Shown here one piece after another: positions 6,676-14,938 of a DNA stretch of 34,417 nt. The DNA is taken from assembly GCA_902494555.1 (NCBI GenBank), contig CABUTR010000018.1, positions 1-34,417 of the forward strand. The letters are read 5' to 3'. Position 1 is the first letter of the stretch. Each line of letters opens with the position of its first letter. A program made the position numbers and the translations under genes. This DNA comes from an uncultured Collinsella sp. (lineage in GTDB: Bacteria; Actinomycetota; Coriobacteriia; Coriobacteriales; Coriobacteriaceae). A model generated the notes under the pieces. It was given only the letters and a program-made list of their open reading frames with translations, did no database searches and was not told where the DNA came from.

Positions 6676-8277
6676 GTGTCTGCAACCATCAAACCCTTCA
6701 CCGACGAGTTCGAAGAGTATGGCCGCGATGAATCTCGCGCATCGGGCGAAGCGTCGAGCATCTCGTTTCCGACAACGGAAGACGAGGTCCGTGCCATTTT
6801 GGAAACGCTCCATGCCGAGCGTGTTCCGGTAACGGTTCAGGGCGCCCGAACTGGCCTTGCCGCCGGTGCCGTGCCCCACGGTGGGCATATCCTCAATACT
6901 TCCCGTATGAATCGCTACTTGGGCCTTCGCCGCGATGAACAAGGCCAATTTCTGCTGCGCGTGGAGCCGGGCGTTGTGCTCTCGGAGCTGCGTAAGCAGC
7001 TGAGCAAGAAGGTACTGCCGACCGCTGGTTGGGACCAGGCGTCGCTTGAGGCCTACGAGGAGTTCCAAGAGTCCCCCGAGCAGTTCTTTCCCACCGATCC
7101 CACCGAGGCATCTGCCTGTCTGGGCGGCATGGCGGCATGCAACGCCTCCGGCGCCCGCAGCTACGCTTACGGTCCCATGCGCCCGCATATCACGGGACTC
7201 CACGTCGCGCTGGCTGATGGCGATTTGCTTGAGCTTCAGCGCGGCGAGGCTTTTGCCCAGGGCCGCCACCTGTCGCTCGTGACGGCAGAGGGTCATACAT
7301 TCGAGCTTGATCTTCCTGACTACACCATGCCCAAGACCAAAAATGCCTCGGGGTATTTTGTTGCGGACGATATGGACGCCATCGATCTTTTTATCGGTGC
7401 GTGCGGCACGCTCGGCGTCATTACCGAGCTCGAGATCGCCCTGCAGGCGGCACCTTCGGTCGTATGGGGTGTGAGTTGCTTTTTCGATAGCGAAGACAAG
7501 GCCGTGTCCTTTACCGATTCCGTGCGTCCCGTGCTGTCCCATGCCGCCGCTATTGAGTATTTCGATGCTGGCGCCCTGGATATCCTGCGTCGCCAGCGCG
7601 AGCAGTCGACAGCGTTTGCCTCACTGCCGGCGCTCGACGACGAGGCAAAGGTCTGTGTCTACGTGGAGCTCGACTGCGATGACGAGGCGCAGGCGACCGA
7701 GGAGCTGTACCACCTGGGATGGGTGCTGGAGCTTGCGGGCGGCCGCGACGATGCGACATGGGTCGCCCGCACCGAAGTCGATCGCGAGTGCCAGCGGTTC
7801 TTCCGCCACGCGGTCCCCGAGAGTGTCAATATGCTCATTGACGAGCGTCGCCGCATCGACCCCACCATTACCAAGCTGGGATCGGATATGTCGGTGCCCA
7901 ATGCATGCCTTGCCGATGTCATGGCCCTCTATCGCCGCACGCTGGCCGAAAGCGGGCTTGAGTCTGCTGCCTGGGGACACATCGGGAACAACCATCTGCA
8001 TGTGAACATCCTGCCGCGCGATGCGCAGGATTATCGCCGCGGCGGAGAACTCTTTGCCCAGTGGGCTTCCGAGGTCACGGCCATGGGCGGCGCCGTCTCC
8101 GCAGAACACGGCGTCGGCAAGATCAAGGCGGGCTTCTTGGAGACGATGTACGGCCACGAGGCCATGGTCGAGTCGGCGCGTCTCAAACTCCAGCTCGATC
8201 CTGCCGGCCAGCTGGGTCGCGGCAACCTGTTTACGGAGAAGCTCTTGGATGAACTCGTCCAGAAAGGGGGCGCGTGA
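6676..8277 (+). CDS. glcD: GlcD-family FAD-linked 2-hydroxyacid (lactate-type) dehydrogenase
   Basis: A 533-residue flavoprotein starting at GTG 6676 behind AAAGGGGGAG. The N-terminal half is a vanillyl-alcohol-oxidase-type FAD domain: FPTTEDEVRAIL, VQGARTGLAAGAVP at about 54-67, GGMAACNASGARS at 150-162 and GACGTLGVITELEIAL at 241-256. The C-terminal cap carries HIGNNHLHVNI (435-445) and AEHGVGKIK (476-484), the hallmarks of D-lactate/glycolate dehydrogenases. It is followed with a four-base overlap by EtfB and then by ferredoxin-fused EtfA. In Acetobacterium woodii such a trio oxidises lactate with NAD+ by consuming reduced ferredoxin (electron confurcation). The protein is longer than that enzyme, partly through an insertion near 118-140, so the exact 2-hydroxy acid is not certain. 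The complex should be cytoplasmic. Confidence 0.88.
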   Translation: MSATIKPFTDEFEEYGRDESRASGEASSISFPTTEDEVRAILETLHAERVPVTVQGARTGLAAGAVPHGGHILNTSRMNRYLGLRRDEQGQFLLRVEPGVVLSELRKQLSKKVLPTAGWDQASLEAYEEFQESPEQFFPTDPTEASACLGGMAACNASGARSYAYGPMRPHITGLHVALADGDLLELQRGEAFAQGRHLSLVTAEGHTFELDLPDYTMPKTKNASGYFVADDMDAIDLFIGACGTLGVITELEIALQAAPSVVWGVSCFFDSEDKAVSFTDSVRPVLSHAAAIEYFDAGALDILRRQREQSTAFASLPALDDEAKVCVYVELDCDDEAQATEELYHLGWVLELAGGRDDATWVARTEVDRECQRFFRHAVPESVNMLIDERRRIDPTITKLGSDMSVPNACLADVMALYRRTLAESGLESAAWGHIGNNHLHVNILPRDAQDYRRGGELFAQWASEVTAMGGAVSAEHGVGKIKAGFLETMYGHEAMVESARLKLQLDPAGQLGRGNLFTEKLLDELVQKGGA

Positions 8278-8279
8278 AG

Positions 8280-9095
8280 ATGAGTGATTTCCATATGGTG
8301 GTATGCGTCAAGGCGGTGCCCGGAAGCACCGAGGTCAAGATGGACCCCAAGACCAATACTATCGTGCGTGATGGCAAGCAGGCGGTCATTAATCCCTTCG
8401 ATGCAAGTGCCCTCGAATGTGCGCTAGCGCTGAAGGACGACTTTATCGGCTTTGGCATGGACGTGCGTGTGACGGTGGTGTCGATGGGCATCCCCGCGAC
8501 CGAATCGCTGCTGCGCGACTGCATCGCCCGCGGTGCCGACGACGCGCTGCTGCTGACCGACCGAGCCTTTGCGGGCGCCGATACCCTAGCCACCACCTAT
8601 GCCCTCAAATGCGGCATCGAGGCACTCGATGAGGACTTTGACCTGCTCATCTGCGGCAAGATGGCAGTGGACGGCGATACGGCCCAGATCGGCCCCGAGC
8701 TGGCCGGCGCCTTTGGGATCCCCTGCGTGACCGACGTGAGCTGTGTGCAGAGCGCGGGATTTACGACGTGTGGCTCGCTGGCGCTCGTCCACGGCTGCGA
8801 TGCCGGCGAGGAGACGGTGTGCCTGGAGATGCCGTGTGCGATGACGACCGCCAAGGAGATTGGCCAGCTGCGCATGCCGAGTATTGCCGGTATTCGCGCG
8901 GCCGAGGATGCAGACGTGCGCGTGGCCAGCGCTGCCGACGTAAACGCCGATCCTTCGCGTTGCGGCCTTGCCGGATCACCGACGCAGGTCGTGCGCTCGT
9001 TTGTGCCCGACCGTGACCAAACGTGCGACGCCGTTGAGGGAACGGCGTCCGAGCAGGCGGTAAAACTTGCCAAGATTATCGAGGGGATGGCATAG
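8280..9095 (+). CDS. etfB: Electron transfer flavoprotein beta subunit (EtfB)
   Basis: A 271-residue protein. ATG 8280 is chosen because it lies nine bases after AAAGGGGG; GTG 8274, which overlaps the stop of the dehydrogenase gene, would add two residues. The N-terminus MVVCVKAVPGSTEVKMDP, the INPFDASALECALAL segment and ICGKMAVDGDTAQIGPELA (about 123-141) are classic EtfB features. The last motif surrounds the flavin/NAD site in the bifurcating Etf class. TTAKEIGQLRMPS follows near 197-209. EtfB would pair with the EtfA encoded immediately downstream and pass electrons between NAD(H), ferredoxin and the GlcD-type subunit. Confidence 0.93.
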   Translation: MSDFHMVVCVKAVPGSTEVKMDPKTNTIVRDGKQAVINPFDASALECALALKDDFIGFGMDVRVTVVSMGIPATESLLRDCIARGADDALLLTDRAFAGADTLATTYALKCGIEALDEDFDLLICGKMAVDGDTAQIGPELAGAFGIPCVTDVSCVQSAGFTTCGSLALVHGCDAGEETVCLEMPCAMTTAKEIGQLRMPSIAGIRAAEDADVRVASAADVNADPSRCGLAGSPTQVVRSFVPDRDQTCDAVEGTASEQAVKLAKIIEGMA

Positions 9096-10301
9096 ATGAG
9101 CGGGCTGATTATCGATAGCGAAGCCTGCATCGGCTGTGGTCGCTGCGTTCGCGCCTGCGCCTCGGGCGGCATTGTGGTGGAGGGCGAGCGCCCCAATCGC
9201 TGTGCCCGCGTAACCGACGGCTGTATCCTGTGTGGCGGGTGCGTCGACGCCTGCCCCGTCAACGCCATCTCGATCGAGCGCGACGAGGCCGCCGGTGCGG
9301 TAGACCTTGACGCATATCGAGACATTTGGGTCTTCGTGCAGACTGACGAGCACGACGCCGTGGCTCCTGTGGCCTACGAGCTCATGGGCAAGGGGCGCGA
9401 GCTTGCCGATGCCCGCGGCTGCCGTCTGGTGGCACTGGTCGGCATGAGCCCCGAGGACTCGCTCGGGGACCTCGAACACCTGGTTTGTGCCGGCGCGGAC
9501 GAGGTCCTAGTGTGTCGCGACGAGCGCCTGCGCCAGAACGATGCGGAGGTCTACGCCCGGCTGATCTGCGATTTGGTGGCCGAGCGCAAGCCCGAGGCAA
9601 TTCTGTACGGCGCGACCGCGTTTGGCCGCGAGCTGGCGCCTGGCGTTGCCGTGCGCCTGCAGACGGGCCTCACGGCTGACTGCACCGTGCTTTCGATGGA
9701 TACGGAGACGGGCTTGCTGCAGCAGACGCGCCCGGCGTTTGGTGGCAACTTGATGGCCACCATCATTTGCCCCAACCACCGTCCGCAGATGGCAACGGTG
9801 CGCCCCGGTATCTTTAAGGCGCCCGAGTTTGACTATAGCCGCTCCAGCACGATCACCCAGGTGATGCTTGCGGAAGACGTTAAGGCCCGTGTCGAGATCT
9901 CGATTCCCGCCGAGGAGTGGGGGCAGCAGGCATCGATTGCCGATGCCGAGCGTCTGGTCGTGGTGGGCCGCGGCATCGGCTCCAAGAAGAATCTGCCCCT
10001 GATACGAAAGCTCGCCGATGCCCTGGGTGCCGAGCTTGGTTGCACGCGTCCCATTGTGGAGGCAGGCTGGTTGGAGTATCGCCACCAAATTGGCCAGACG
10101 GGTGTATCGGTCTCGCCCAAGCTCCTCGTGAGCATCGGTGTCTCGGGTGCTATCCAGCATCTCGCCGGCATCGGTGGGGCGGAGTGCATTGTCGCCATCA
10201 ACGAGGACCCGGATGCCCCCATTTTCGGCGCTGCGCAGTACAAAGTTGTCGGTGACGCTGTCGAGGTCGTTGAGGAGCTCCTAGCTCAGCTTGAGCGCTA
10301 G
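9096..10301 (+). CDS. etfA: Electron transfer flavoprotein alpha subunit with N-terminal 2[4Fe-4S] ferredoxin domain
   Basis: A 401-residue protein; the ATG abuts the etfB stop, with GAGGGG upstream. Residues 1-60 form a bacterial ferredoxin domain with two CxxCxxCxxxC clusters (C11, C14, C17, C21 and C43, C46, C49, C53). The EtfA part follows from about 75. The FAD-binding C-terminal domain shows TRPAFGGNLMATI (211-223), QIGQTGVSVSPKL (331-343), GVSGAIQHLAG (348-358) and AINEDPDAPIF (367-377). Fused ferredoxin domains occur in EtfA proteins of anaerobic bifurcating complexes and give a route for low-potential electrons, which supports the confurcating-dehydrogenase reading of this three-gene operon. 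The stop overlaps the convergent HD-hydrolase gene by four bases, and no terminator is visible between them. Confidence 0.94.
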   Translation: MSGLIIDSEACIGCGRCVRACASGGIVVEGERPNRCARVTDGCILCGGCVDACPVNAISIERDEAAGAVDLDAYRDIWVFVQTDEHDAVAPVAYELMGKGRELADARGCRLVALVGMSPEDSLGDLEHLVCAGADEVLVCRDERLRQNDAEVYARLICDLVAERKPEAILYGATAFGRELAPGVAVRLQTGLTADCTVLSMDTETGLLQQTRPAFGGNLMATIICPNHRPQMATVRPGIFKAPEFDYSRSSTITQVMLAEDVKARVEISIPAEEWGQQASIADAERLVVVGRGIGSKKNLPLIRKLADALGAELGCTRPIVEAGWLEYRHQIGQTGVSVSPKLLVSIGVSGAIQHLAGIGGAECIVAINEDPDAPIFGAAQYKVVGDAVEVVEELLAQLER

Positions 10302-11110
10302 GCGCGCGCCAGCCAGGTGCGCATCTCGTTCTTTAGGCGCTCCCAGGTCGCTTGCGTGGTGGGGTCGCTAAAAGGCCGTGCAATGCCAAAGGGCGCGTTG
10401 AGCAGGCGGTAGATATCGCCCTGCTCGCGCGCCAGCGCGCGGCTTGCCGGATAGACGAGCTCAAACATAAAGCAGATAAGCCCCACCAAGAAGTCGGCGG
10501 GCTCATCGCGCTCATCGCGCGTGACGCAGCGGTGCTCGTCAAAGGCGGCCAGCGTCGGTGCCGAGAAGTGGCTGGCGAGAAACGTGTCCTCATCCACCTT
10601 AAGGATGGTCTCGACGGTGCTGTCGGCGATGGTGCGCATAATGTCGATCTTGTCACCATCGCGCACGATATCGCAGAAGCTCCGCGTGCGCTCGTCGAGC
10701 TGTGCGGGTAGACGGAAATCGCTGTGATAGGCAATGCTCGCTCGGATGAGCTCATCTTCTACCGGGTCATCGATAAAGTCGCGGATGCTCGTTACGGCGG
10801 GTGCATCGGCGGGATTCTCGCCAAAGAGGACCTCGACGCCCAGTGTTGCATGGCTCATGCTCTCGGCGTCCTTAAAGGTGTCCCAGCGCCGCAGCTGCTC
10901 AAAGCGGCCCATATCGTGTAGCAGGCCGCAAAGCCATGCCAAGTCAATATCTTCTGACGACCAGCCCTGCTCGCGCGCTACGGCATCGCATGCCTCGGCC
11001 ACGTGGTACGTATGCTCGATTTTGAGCGCGATGCGTGGGTTGGTGGCGTCGTAGGCATCGGTGTAGCTTTTGAAGGCCGCGCGCGCCCGGTCTCGATCGA
11101 TAGCTGTCAT
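10298..11110 (-). CDS. HD-domain phosphohydrolase
   Basis: A 270-residue protein with ATG at 11110 behind TTAGGAAG. It has the HD-domain metal-ligand pattern: EHTYHV (H33/H36), LLHDMGRFEQ (H65-D66), a later His in SHATLGVEVLF (H87), YHSDF (H129) and DKIDIMR (D153). The family cleaves phosphate esters or anhydrides, often nucleotides, but substrates cannot be read from the sequence. No second catalytic domain (RelA or GGDEF) is fused. It is a single gene, convergent with etfA (four-base overlap of the 3' ends) and divergent from azlC. Confidence 0.85.
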   Translation of the reverse strand: MTAIDRDRARAAFKSYTDAYDATNPRIALKIEHTYHVAEACDAVAREQGWSSEDIDLAWLCGLLHDMGRFEQLRRWDTFKDAESMSHATLGVEVLFGENPADAPAVTSIRDFIDDPVEDELIRASIAYHSDFRLPAQLDERTRSFCDIVRDGDKIDIMRTIADSTVETILKVDEDTFLASHFSAPTLAAFDEHRCVTRDERDEPADFLVGLICFMFELVYPASRALAREQGDIYRLLNAPFGIARPFSDPTTQATWERLKNEMRTWLARA

Positions 11111-11141
11111 AATGACTTCCTAAAAAGTTGTGTCTTTCGAT

Positions 11142-11177
11142 CCGGTGGCAATTGTAGGCGAACTTTATTGCCACCGG
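11142..11177. promoter_or_regulatory. Perfect 11-base inverted repeat before azlC
   Basis: CCGGTGGCAAT (11142-11152) and ATTGCCACCGG (11167-11177) are exact inverted copies around a 14-base spacer. They lie in the 126-base gap between the HD gene (leftward) and azlC (rightward), 60 bases before the azlC start. The element could be an operator for an Lrp- or GntR-like regulator of both genes. If transcribed, it would form an 11-bp hairpin in the azlC leader. There is no U-run, so a terminator is unlikely. Confidence 0.4.
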
Positions 11178-11236
11178 TTGATATTTCTGCTGCGTTGCGA
11201 GGCGCGCTGCAGACGACTTACCAGAATGGGAGTGGC

Positions 11237-11929
11237 ATGGTCCTTAGGATCTTTAAAATCGTCTGGCCAGTGATGCTTACCTATGTTGCAATAGGCGCGC
11301 CGTGCGGAATGATCATGGGGCAGACGGGAATGGAACCCTGGATGGTCTTTGCCCTGAGCAGCACGTTTGTGACGGGCAGCGGCCAGTTTATGATCTGCAA
11401 CCTGTGGCTGGCGGGCGTGCCTGCAGCATCGATCGTCGCGAGCGTTGCTGCCATCTCCTCGCGCTTTGCGCTTTACTCGGCATCGATCGCGCCGCATCTG
11501 ACGGGTGCCTCGAAGCGTCAGACGCTGGCTGTTGCCGCGACACTCACCGAGGAGGCATATGGCATCTCGCTTGCCAAGTTGGTTGAAGGGGAGGATTGGG
11601 GCCCGCGCGAGTCCTTTGTGCTCAACGTGATCCTCATCGCAACATGGGGCGTATCGTGTACGATGGGCGCCATCGTCGGCGCCGTTGTCGATGTTCCCAC
11701 CGCCATTGCAGCCTTTGTCTGCACCTCGCTCTTTATCTGCCTGCTCTTTTCGCAGCGGCTGTCGCGCGGCAACGTTGTCGCGGCGGTTTCGGGCGCGGTG
11801 TCCGTCGCCGTATGCAAGTTCTTGGGCCTCGTGAATATTGCCGTGCCGGCAAGCGTCGTGGTCGGCATTACCATTGCGCTGGCGTGCGATGCTGTATTTG
11901 ACGGAAGAGGTGCCCGCGATGCCCGTTAA
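11237..11929 (+). CDS. azlC: AzlC family branched-chain amino-acid exporter, large subunit
   Basis: A 230-residue membrane protein. ATG 11237 is chosen because GGGAG lies four bases upstream and the hydrophobic protein begins there; the frame is open farther upstream but lacks family similarity. The N-terminus (FKIVWPVMLTYVAIGAPCGM) and the TFVTGSGQFMICNLWLAG and SSRFALYSASIAPHL segments are typical of AzlC, the large subunit of two-component AzlCD exporters of valine, leucine, isoleucine and related compounds. Multiple hydrophobic helices are apparent. The stop overlaps azlD by 11 bases. The export substrate is inferred from the family; efflux would balance the Liv-type importer at 24148-30447. 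Confidence 0.92.
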   Translation: MVLRIFKIVWPVMLTYVAIGAPCGMIMGQTGMEPWMVFALSSTFVTGSGQFMICNLWLAGVPAASIVASVAAISSRFALYSASIAPHLTGASKRQTLAVAATLTEEAYGISLAKLVEGEDWGPRESFVLNVILIATWGVSCTMGAIVGAVVDVPTAIAAFVCTSLFICLLFSQRLSRGNVVAAVSGAVSVAVCKFLGLVNIAVPASVVVGITIALACDAVFDGRGARDAR

Positions 11930-12242
11930 CGAGTTCTTGGTTCTGTGGCTGTCGTCGTGGGCTGCTATCGCGTTCTTTCGCATCGCGCCGGCGTTCGCCT
12001 TGCGCGGGCGGACCCTGTCGCCCCGCATTACCGAGGCCCTGGGCTATATCCCGCCCGCTGCCTTTGCCGCGCTGGTCGCCAACGACTTGGTGAGTCCCGG
12101 CGCGTTCGACGCGGGGCTCTGGCCTGCCTTGGTTCCCTGGATTGCGGCCGCCGGCGTCGTGGTCGTGGCGGTCAAGACAAAATCGATGCTGTGGTGCTGC
12201 GTCTCGGGCATCGTACTCTATATCGTCTTGAGCCTTATATAG
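11919..12242 (+). CDS. azlD: AzlD family branched-chain amino-acid exporter, small subunit
   Basis: A 107-residue membrane protein starting at ATG 11919, eight bases after GGAAGAGG and overlapping azlC by 11 bases. Four hydrophobic segments are visible. The pattern FFRIAPAFALRGRTLSPRI, then LGYIPPAAFAALVANDL (about 43-59), is characteristic of AzlD. It works as the obligate partner of AzlC in the membrane. No clear terminator follows; the 150 bases to the KdgT gene hold AT-rich patches but no hairpin I trust. Confidence 0.92.
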   Translation: MPVNEFLVLWLSSWAAIAFFRIAPAFALRGRTLSPRITEALGYIPPAAFAALVANDLVSPGAFDAGLWPALVPWIAAAGVVVVAVKTKSMLWCCVSGIVLYIVLSLI

Positions 12243-12392
12243 GGGTGGCGTCGCGGGCGCCGAATCTCGTTCCATCCCAACTTGTCGAATTTTTCACCGA
12301 GCTGGTCTATTTCTTCTGGTACCATGGTCAAACTTTACTGTAGCAAAGCGTGACGTGGGCTTTTGTACCCCGTCAGCGGAAATGGGGGTTTC

Positions 12393-13415
12393 ATGGCACA
12401 GGAAGCGACCGCCAACGAGCAAAAGAAATTCAAGGTCCCGCGCATCCCGGGCGACATCATGATCTATCCGATGATCGTCGGTCTTTTGCTCAACACCTTC
12501 TGCCCGCAGGTTTTTGAGATCGGCGGCTTCTTTACGGCTGCCTGCCGCGGTGGCTCCAATACCATCGTCGCCGCGATCCTGCTGTTTGTGGGCGCCGGCA
12601 TCAGCTTTAAGTCCACGCCGGGTGCCATCAAGACCGGTATCGTCGTGCTGATCCCCAAGCTGGTCGTCGCAGCGGCTCTCGGCCTGGGCGTAGCATATTT
12701 CTTTAACGACAACTTCCTGGGTCTGAGCTCCGTGTCTATCATCGGCGGCATTACGTTTTGCAACATGGCGCTCTATACGGGCATCATGGGCGAGTTCGGC
12801 GATGAGTCCGAGCAGGGCGCCGTCGGTATCCTGTTCTTTACGGCTGGCCCCGCCGTCACGATGATCATCCTCGGTGTTTCCGGCCTCGCCAACATTCCCA
12901 TTGGCACCATTATCGGCTCCATCTTGCCACTCGTTATTGGCATGGTTCTGGGCAACCTGTTCCCGTTTATCAAGAACCTGCTGGTTCCCGGTGCCAATCC
13001 CGCGATTGCCGTCATCGGATTTCAGCTCGGTGCGTCCATGAGCCTGTCGAGCTTTATCACCGGCGGTATTTCCGGCATCTTGCTGGGTCTTGTCACGCTG
13101 TTTGTCGTCGGTCCCATCACCTTTGCGTTCGAGCGTCTGTGCGGCGGCAATGGCAAGGCCGCTGTGGCTTGCTCCACCATTGCCGGCACGGCTATGACCA
13201 CACCGGTTGCCCTCGCCGAGGTCGCACCGCGCTACGCCGAGCTTGCGCCCACCGCGTATGCGCAGATCGCCACCGCCGTCATCATCACGGCAATCATGGC
13301 TCCGATTCTGACTGGCTGGGTCGACAAGAAGTTCTGCCAAGGCAAGGAGGATCTGTCGCCTGTCGGTGTCGAGGCCATCGAGGAGGCCGTCGCGACTGAC
13401 ATCGATGGCGAGTAG
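12393..13415 (+). CDS. kdgT: KdgT-type 2-keto-3-deoxygluconate permease
   Basis: A 340-residue membrane protein. ATG 12393 follows GGGGG by four bases and yields the usual length (the E. coli protein is about 327). KdgT-family landmarks include KVPRIPGDIMIYPMIVGLLL near residues 14-33, LLFVGAGISFKSTPGAIKTG at about 66-85, ITFCNMALYTGIMGEFGDES near 121-140, and the late CSTIAGTAMTTPVALAEVAP segment. About ten membrane spans are apparent. The family imports the pectin/uronate breakdown product KDG with protons. No KDG kinase or aldolase gene is in the window, so the substrate assignment rests on the family alone. Two hairpins follow the gene. Confidence 0.9.
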   Translation: MAQEATANEQKKFKVPRIPGDIMIYPMIVGLLLNTFCPQVFEIGGFFTAACRGGSNTIVAAILLFVGAGISFKSTPGAIKTGIVVLIPKLVVAAALGLGVAYFFNDNFLGLSSVSIIGGITFCNMALYTGIMGEFGDESEQGAVGILFFTAGPAVTMIILGVSGLANIPIGTIIGSILPLVIGMVLGNLFPFIKNLLVPGANPAIAVIGFQLGASMSLSSFITGGISGILLGLVTLFVVGPITFAFERLCGGNGKAAVACSTIAGTAMTTPVALAEVAPRYAELAPTAYAQIATAVIITAIMAPILTGWVDKKFCQGKEDLSPVGVEAIEEAVATDIDGE

Positions 13416-13464
13416 CAATCGATACCTATCAATGATGCCGGCGTGTGCAATTCGCGCCGTATGG

Positions 13465-13504
13465 GCGCCCGAACAGAAACTGTTTTGCAGTGATGTTCGG
13501 GCGC
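13465..13504 (+). terminator. Hairpin after kdgT without a T-tract
   Basis: A perfect 11-base stem, GCGCCCGAACA with TGTTCGGGCGC, encloses an inner ACTG/CAGT helix with loop TTTTG. It begins 50 bases after the kdgT stop. The run CTCTGCTATTAT that follows is not a strong U-tract. It may protect the mRNA end or act with the next hairpin. Confidence 0.5.
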
Positions 13505-13515
13505 TCTGCTATTAT

Positions 13516-13551
13516 CCCCTTTACCCCTGCGGAGTAAAGGGGTGTTTATTG
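13516..13551 (+). terminator. Probable intrinsic terminator or attenuator between kdgT and the cyclase gene
   Basis: CCCCTTTAC (13516-13524) pairs perfectly with GTAAAGGGG (13534-13542) across a nine-base loop, followed by TGTTTATTG. It lies 101 bases after kdgT and 55 bases before the cyclase start. It could end the kdgT transcript or attenuate cyclase expression. Confidence 0.5.
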
Positions 13552-13596
13552 CCCTGATTCGAATTGGGCGATTCTGACCACTTGGATATTGAAGGG

Positions 13597-14748
13597 ATGG
13601 CGCTAGTGGTTAAGGCACTCAAGATTGAGATATTCGTGCTATGCATGATTGTTCTTATCGGGCTTGCCGTGCGAAGTCGTCGCTCCTTGTTCTCGAGCAC
13701 CCAGCAGTTATTGTTTAGCATGCTTGGCTACACCTCTGCCGCGTACATATTATTCGATATGATCTGGACGCTTTCGGACGGTGTGGACGGCACGTTGGGC
13801 ATTGCTGCCAACTGGATTTCCAACGCGGTTTCGTTTTCGCTCTTTGCTATCGCGTGTCTCATTTGGTTTATCTATTCCGAGACGGTGCAGGGTTCTCGCC
13901 TTTTGACCTCGCGCTATAGGGTGGTGCTTGTAGCGTTGCCTACGGCTCTGGTGGTCGTGCTGGCGTTTACCAGTTACTGGACGCACGCCCTGTTCTATAT
14001 CGATTCGCAGGGCGTGTATCGTCGCGGCTTTGCCTATATGATCCAGCCCATCGTCAGCTACTGTTACGTTATACATACGTCCCTGCATGCGTTTGTGCAA
14101 TCTCGCAGGGTCGAGAGCCTGCAGACGAAGGCCATCTATCGAACCTTGGCATTTTTCGCCATTCCGGCCCTGGTGGGCGGTACCTTTCAGGTCGTATACT
14201 CGGTGCCCGGCCTTTGTGTCGGCATAATGATTAGCATGTTGCTGCTCTACATCATCTACCAGGAGCAGCTCATCTCGACCGACCCGTTGACTGGACTTAA
14301 CAATCGCAACCGTTTTGAGACCTATATGCTGTCGCTCTTCTCAAATGTTGATCAGGCCGAAGATGTATATCTGCTTATGATGGACGCCGACGGCTTTAAG
14401 CAGATTAACGATCGCTATGGGCATGTGGAGGGCGACCACGCTCTTCAGGTCATATCCGCTGCGCTCAAAGAAGTCTGCTCGGCGTCTGGCGGCTTTATCG
14501 CACGTTATGGTGGCGATGAGTTCGTGGTGCTTCAAAAGGCGATGGCGGAGCAGGACATCATAGACCTGTGTTCGGCGATTAACGACAAGCTCGCTCGTGC
14601 CGAAGTGCCGTATGCATTGCGGATGTCCATCGGTTACGCGCGAGTCGGCGATAGTGTTGATACCTGGCAAGACTTACTTCGCGCAGCCGATGCGGAGCTC
14701 TACCGCGTCAAGGCCGAGAAAAAGAAAGCCGGCGTTCAGATACGCTAG
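13597..14748 (+). CDS. Membrane-bound diguanylate cyclase (GGDEF)
   Basis: A protein of about 383 residues. The exact start is uncertain: ATG 13597 directly abuts GAAGGG, and GTG 13606, nine bases after GAAGGG, may be the real one. Residues 8-222 contain about seven hydrophobic helices forming a membrane sensor region of no named family. The GGDEF domain follows: DPLTGLNNRNRF (229-240), the metal-binding Asp in MMDADGFKQIND (263) and the intact active site YGGDEFV (304-310). The product-inhibition RxxD site five residues before GGDEF is absent (ASGG instead). No EAL domain is present. It would make c-di-GMP in response to an unknown signal. It is a single gene, closed by a strong terminator. 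Confidence 0.9.
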   Translation: MALVVKALKIEIFVLCMIVLIGLAVRSRRSLFSSTQQLLFSMLGYTSAAYILFDMIWTLSDGVDGTLGIAANWISNAVSFSLFAIACLIWFIYSETVQGSRLLTSRYRVVLVALPTALVVVLAFTSYWTHALFYIDSQGVYRRGFAYMIQPIVSYCYVIHTSLHAFVQSRRVESLQTKAIYRTLAFFAIPALVGGTFQVVYSVPGLCVGIMISMLLLYIIYQEQLISTDPLTGLNNRNRFETYMLSLFSNVDQAEDVYLLMMDADGFKQINDRYGHVEGDHALQVISAALKEVCSASGGFIARYGGDEFVVLQKAMAEQDIIDLCSAINDKLARAEVPYALRMSIGYARVGDSVDTWQDLLRAADAELYRVKAEKKKAGVQIR

Positions 14749-14749
14749 G

Positions 14750-14791
14750 AAAAGGGGCACACGACCGTTGCGATGGTCGTGCGCCCCTTTT
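14750..14791 (+). terminator. Intrinsic terminator of the diguanylate cyclase gene
   Basis: GGGGCACACGACC pairs with GGTCGTGCGCCCC (13 pairs, one mismatch) around GTTGCGAT, flanked by AAAA and TTTT. It starts two bases after the stop codon. The A-run on the other side means it could also stop leftward transcripts coming from the EamA gene. Confidence 0.88.
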
Positions 14792-14938
14792 GCGTTTGTG
14801 GGGGCCACCGGTCATAATGCCCAGGCGCGGTGCGGCAAGACGGGCGTCTGCCGCCGCGACTCGGTGCGAAATCAACGAGAACCAGTGCATTCCATTAAGC
14901 TAAAGTGTGTGAAGGCTCTCCCTAAAAAGGTGAGCTCT

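Noticed and set aside
11003..11236. A 78-residue extension of AzlC
   Set aside because: It overlaps the divergent HD gene and its control region and reads as unrelated sequence; ATG 11237 has the ribosome site and the family N-terminus.
13416..13596. A c-di-GMP riboswitch before the cyclase gene
   Set aside because: The hairpins lack the conserved bases of the known c-di-GMP riboswitch classes and sit where a kdgT terminator is expected.
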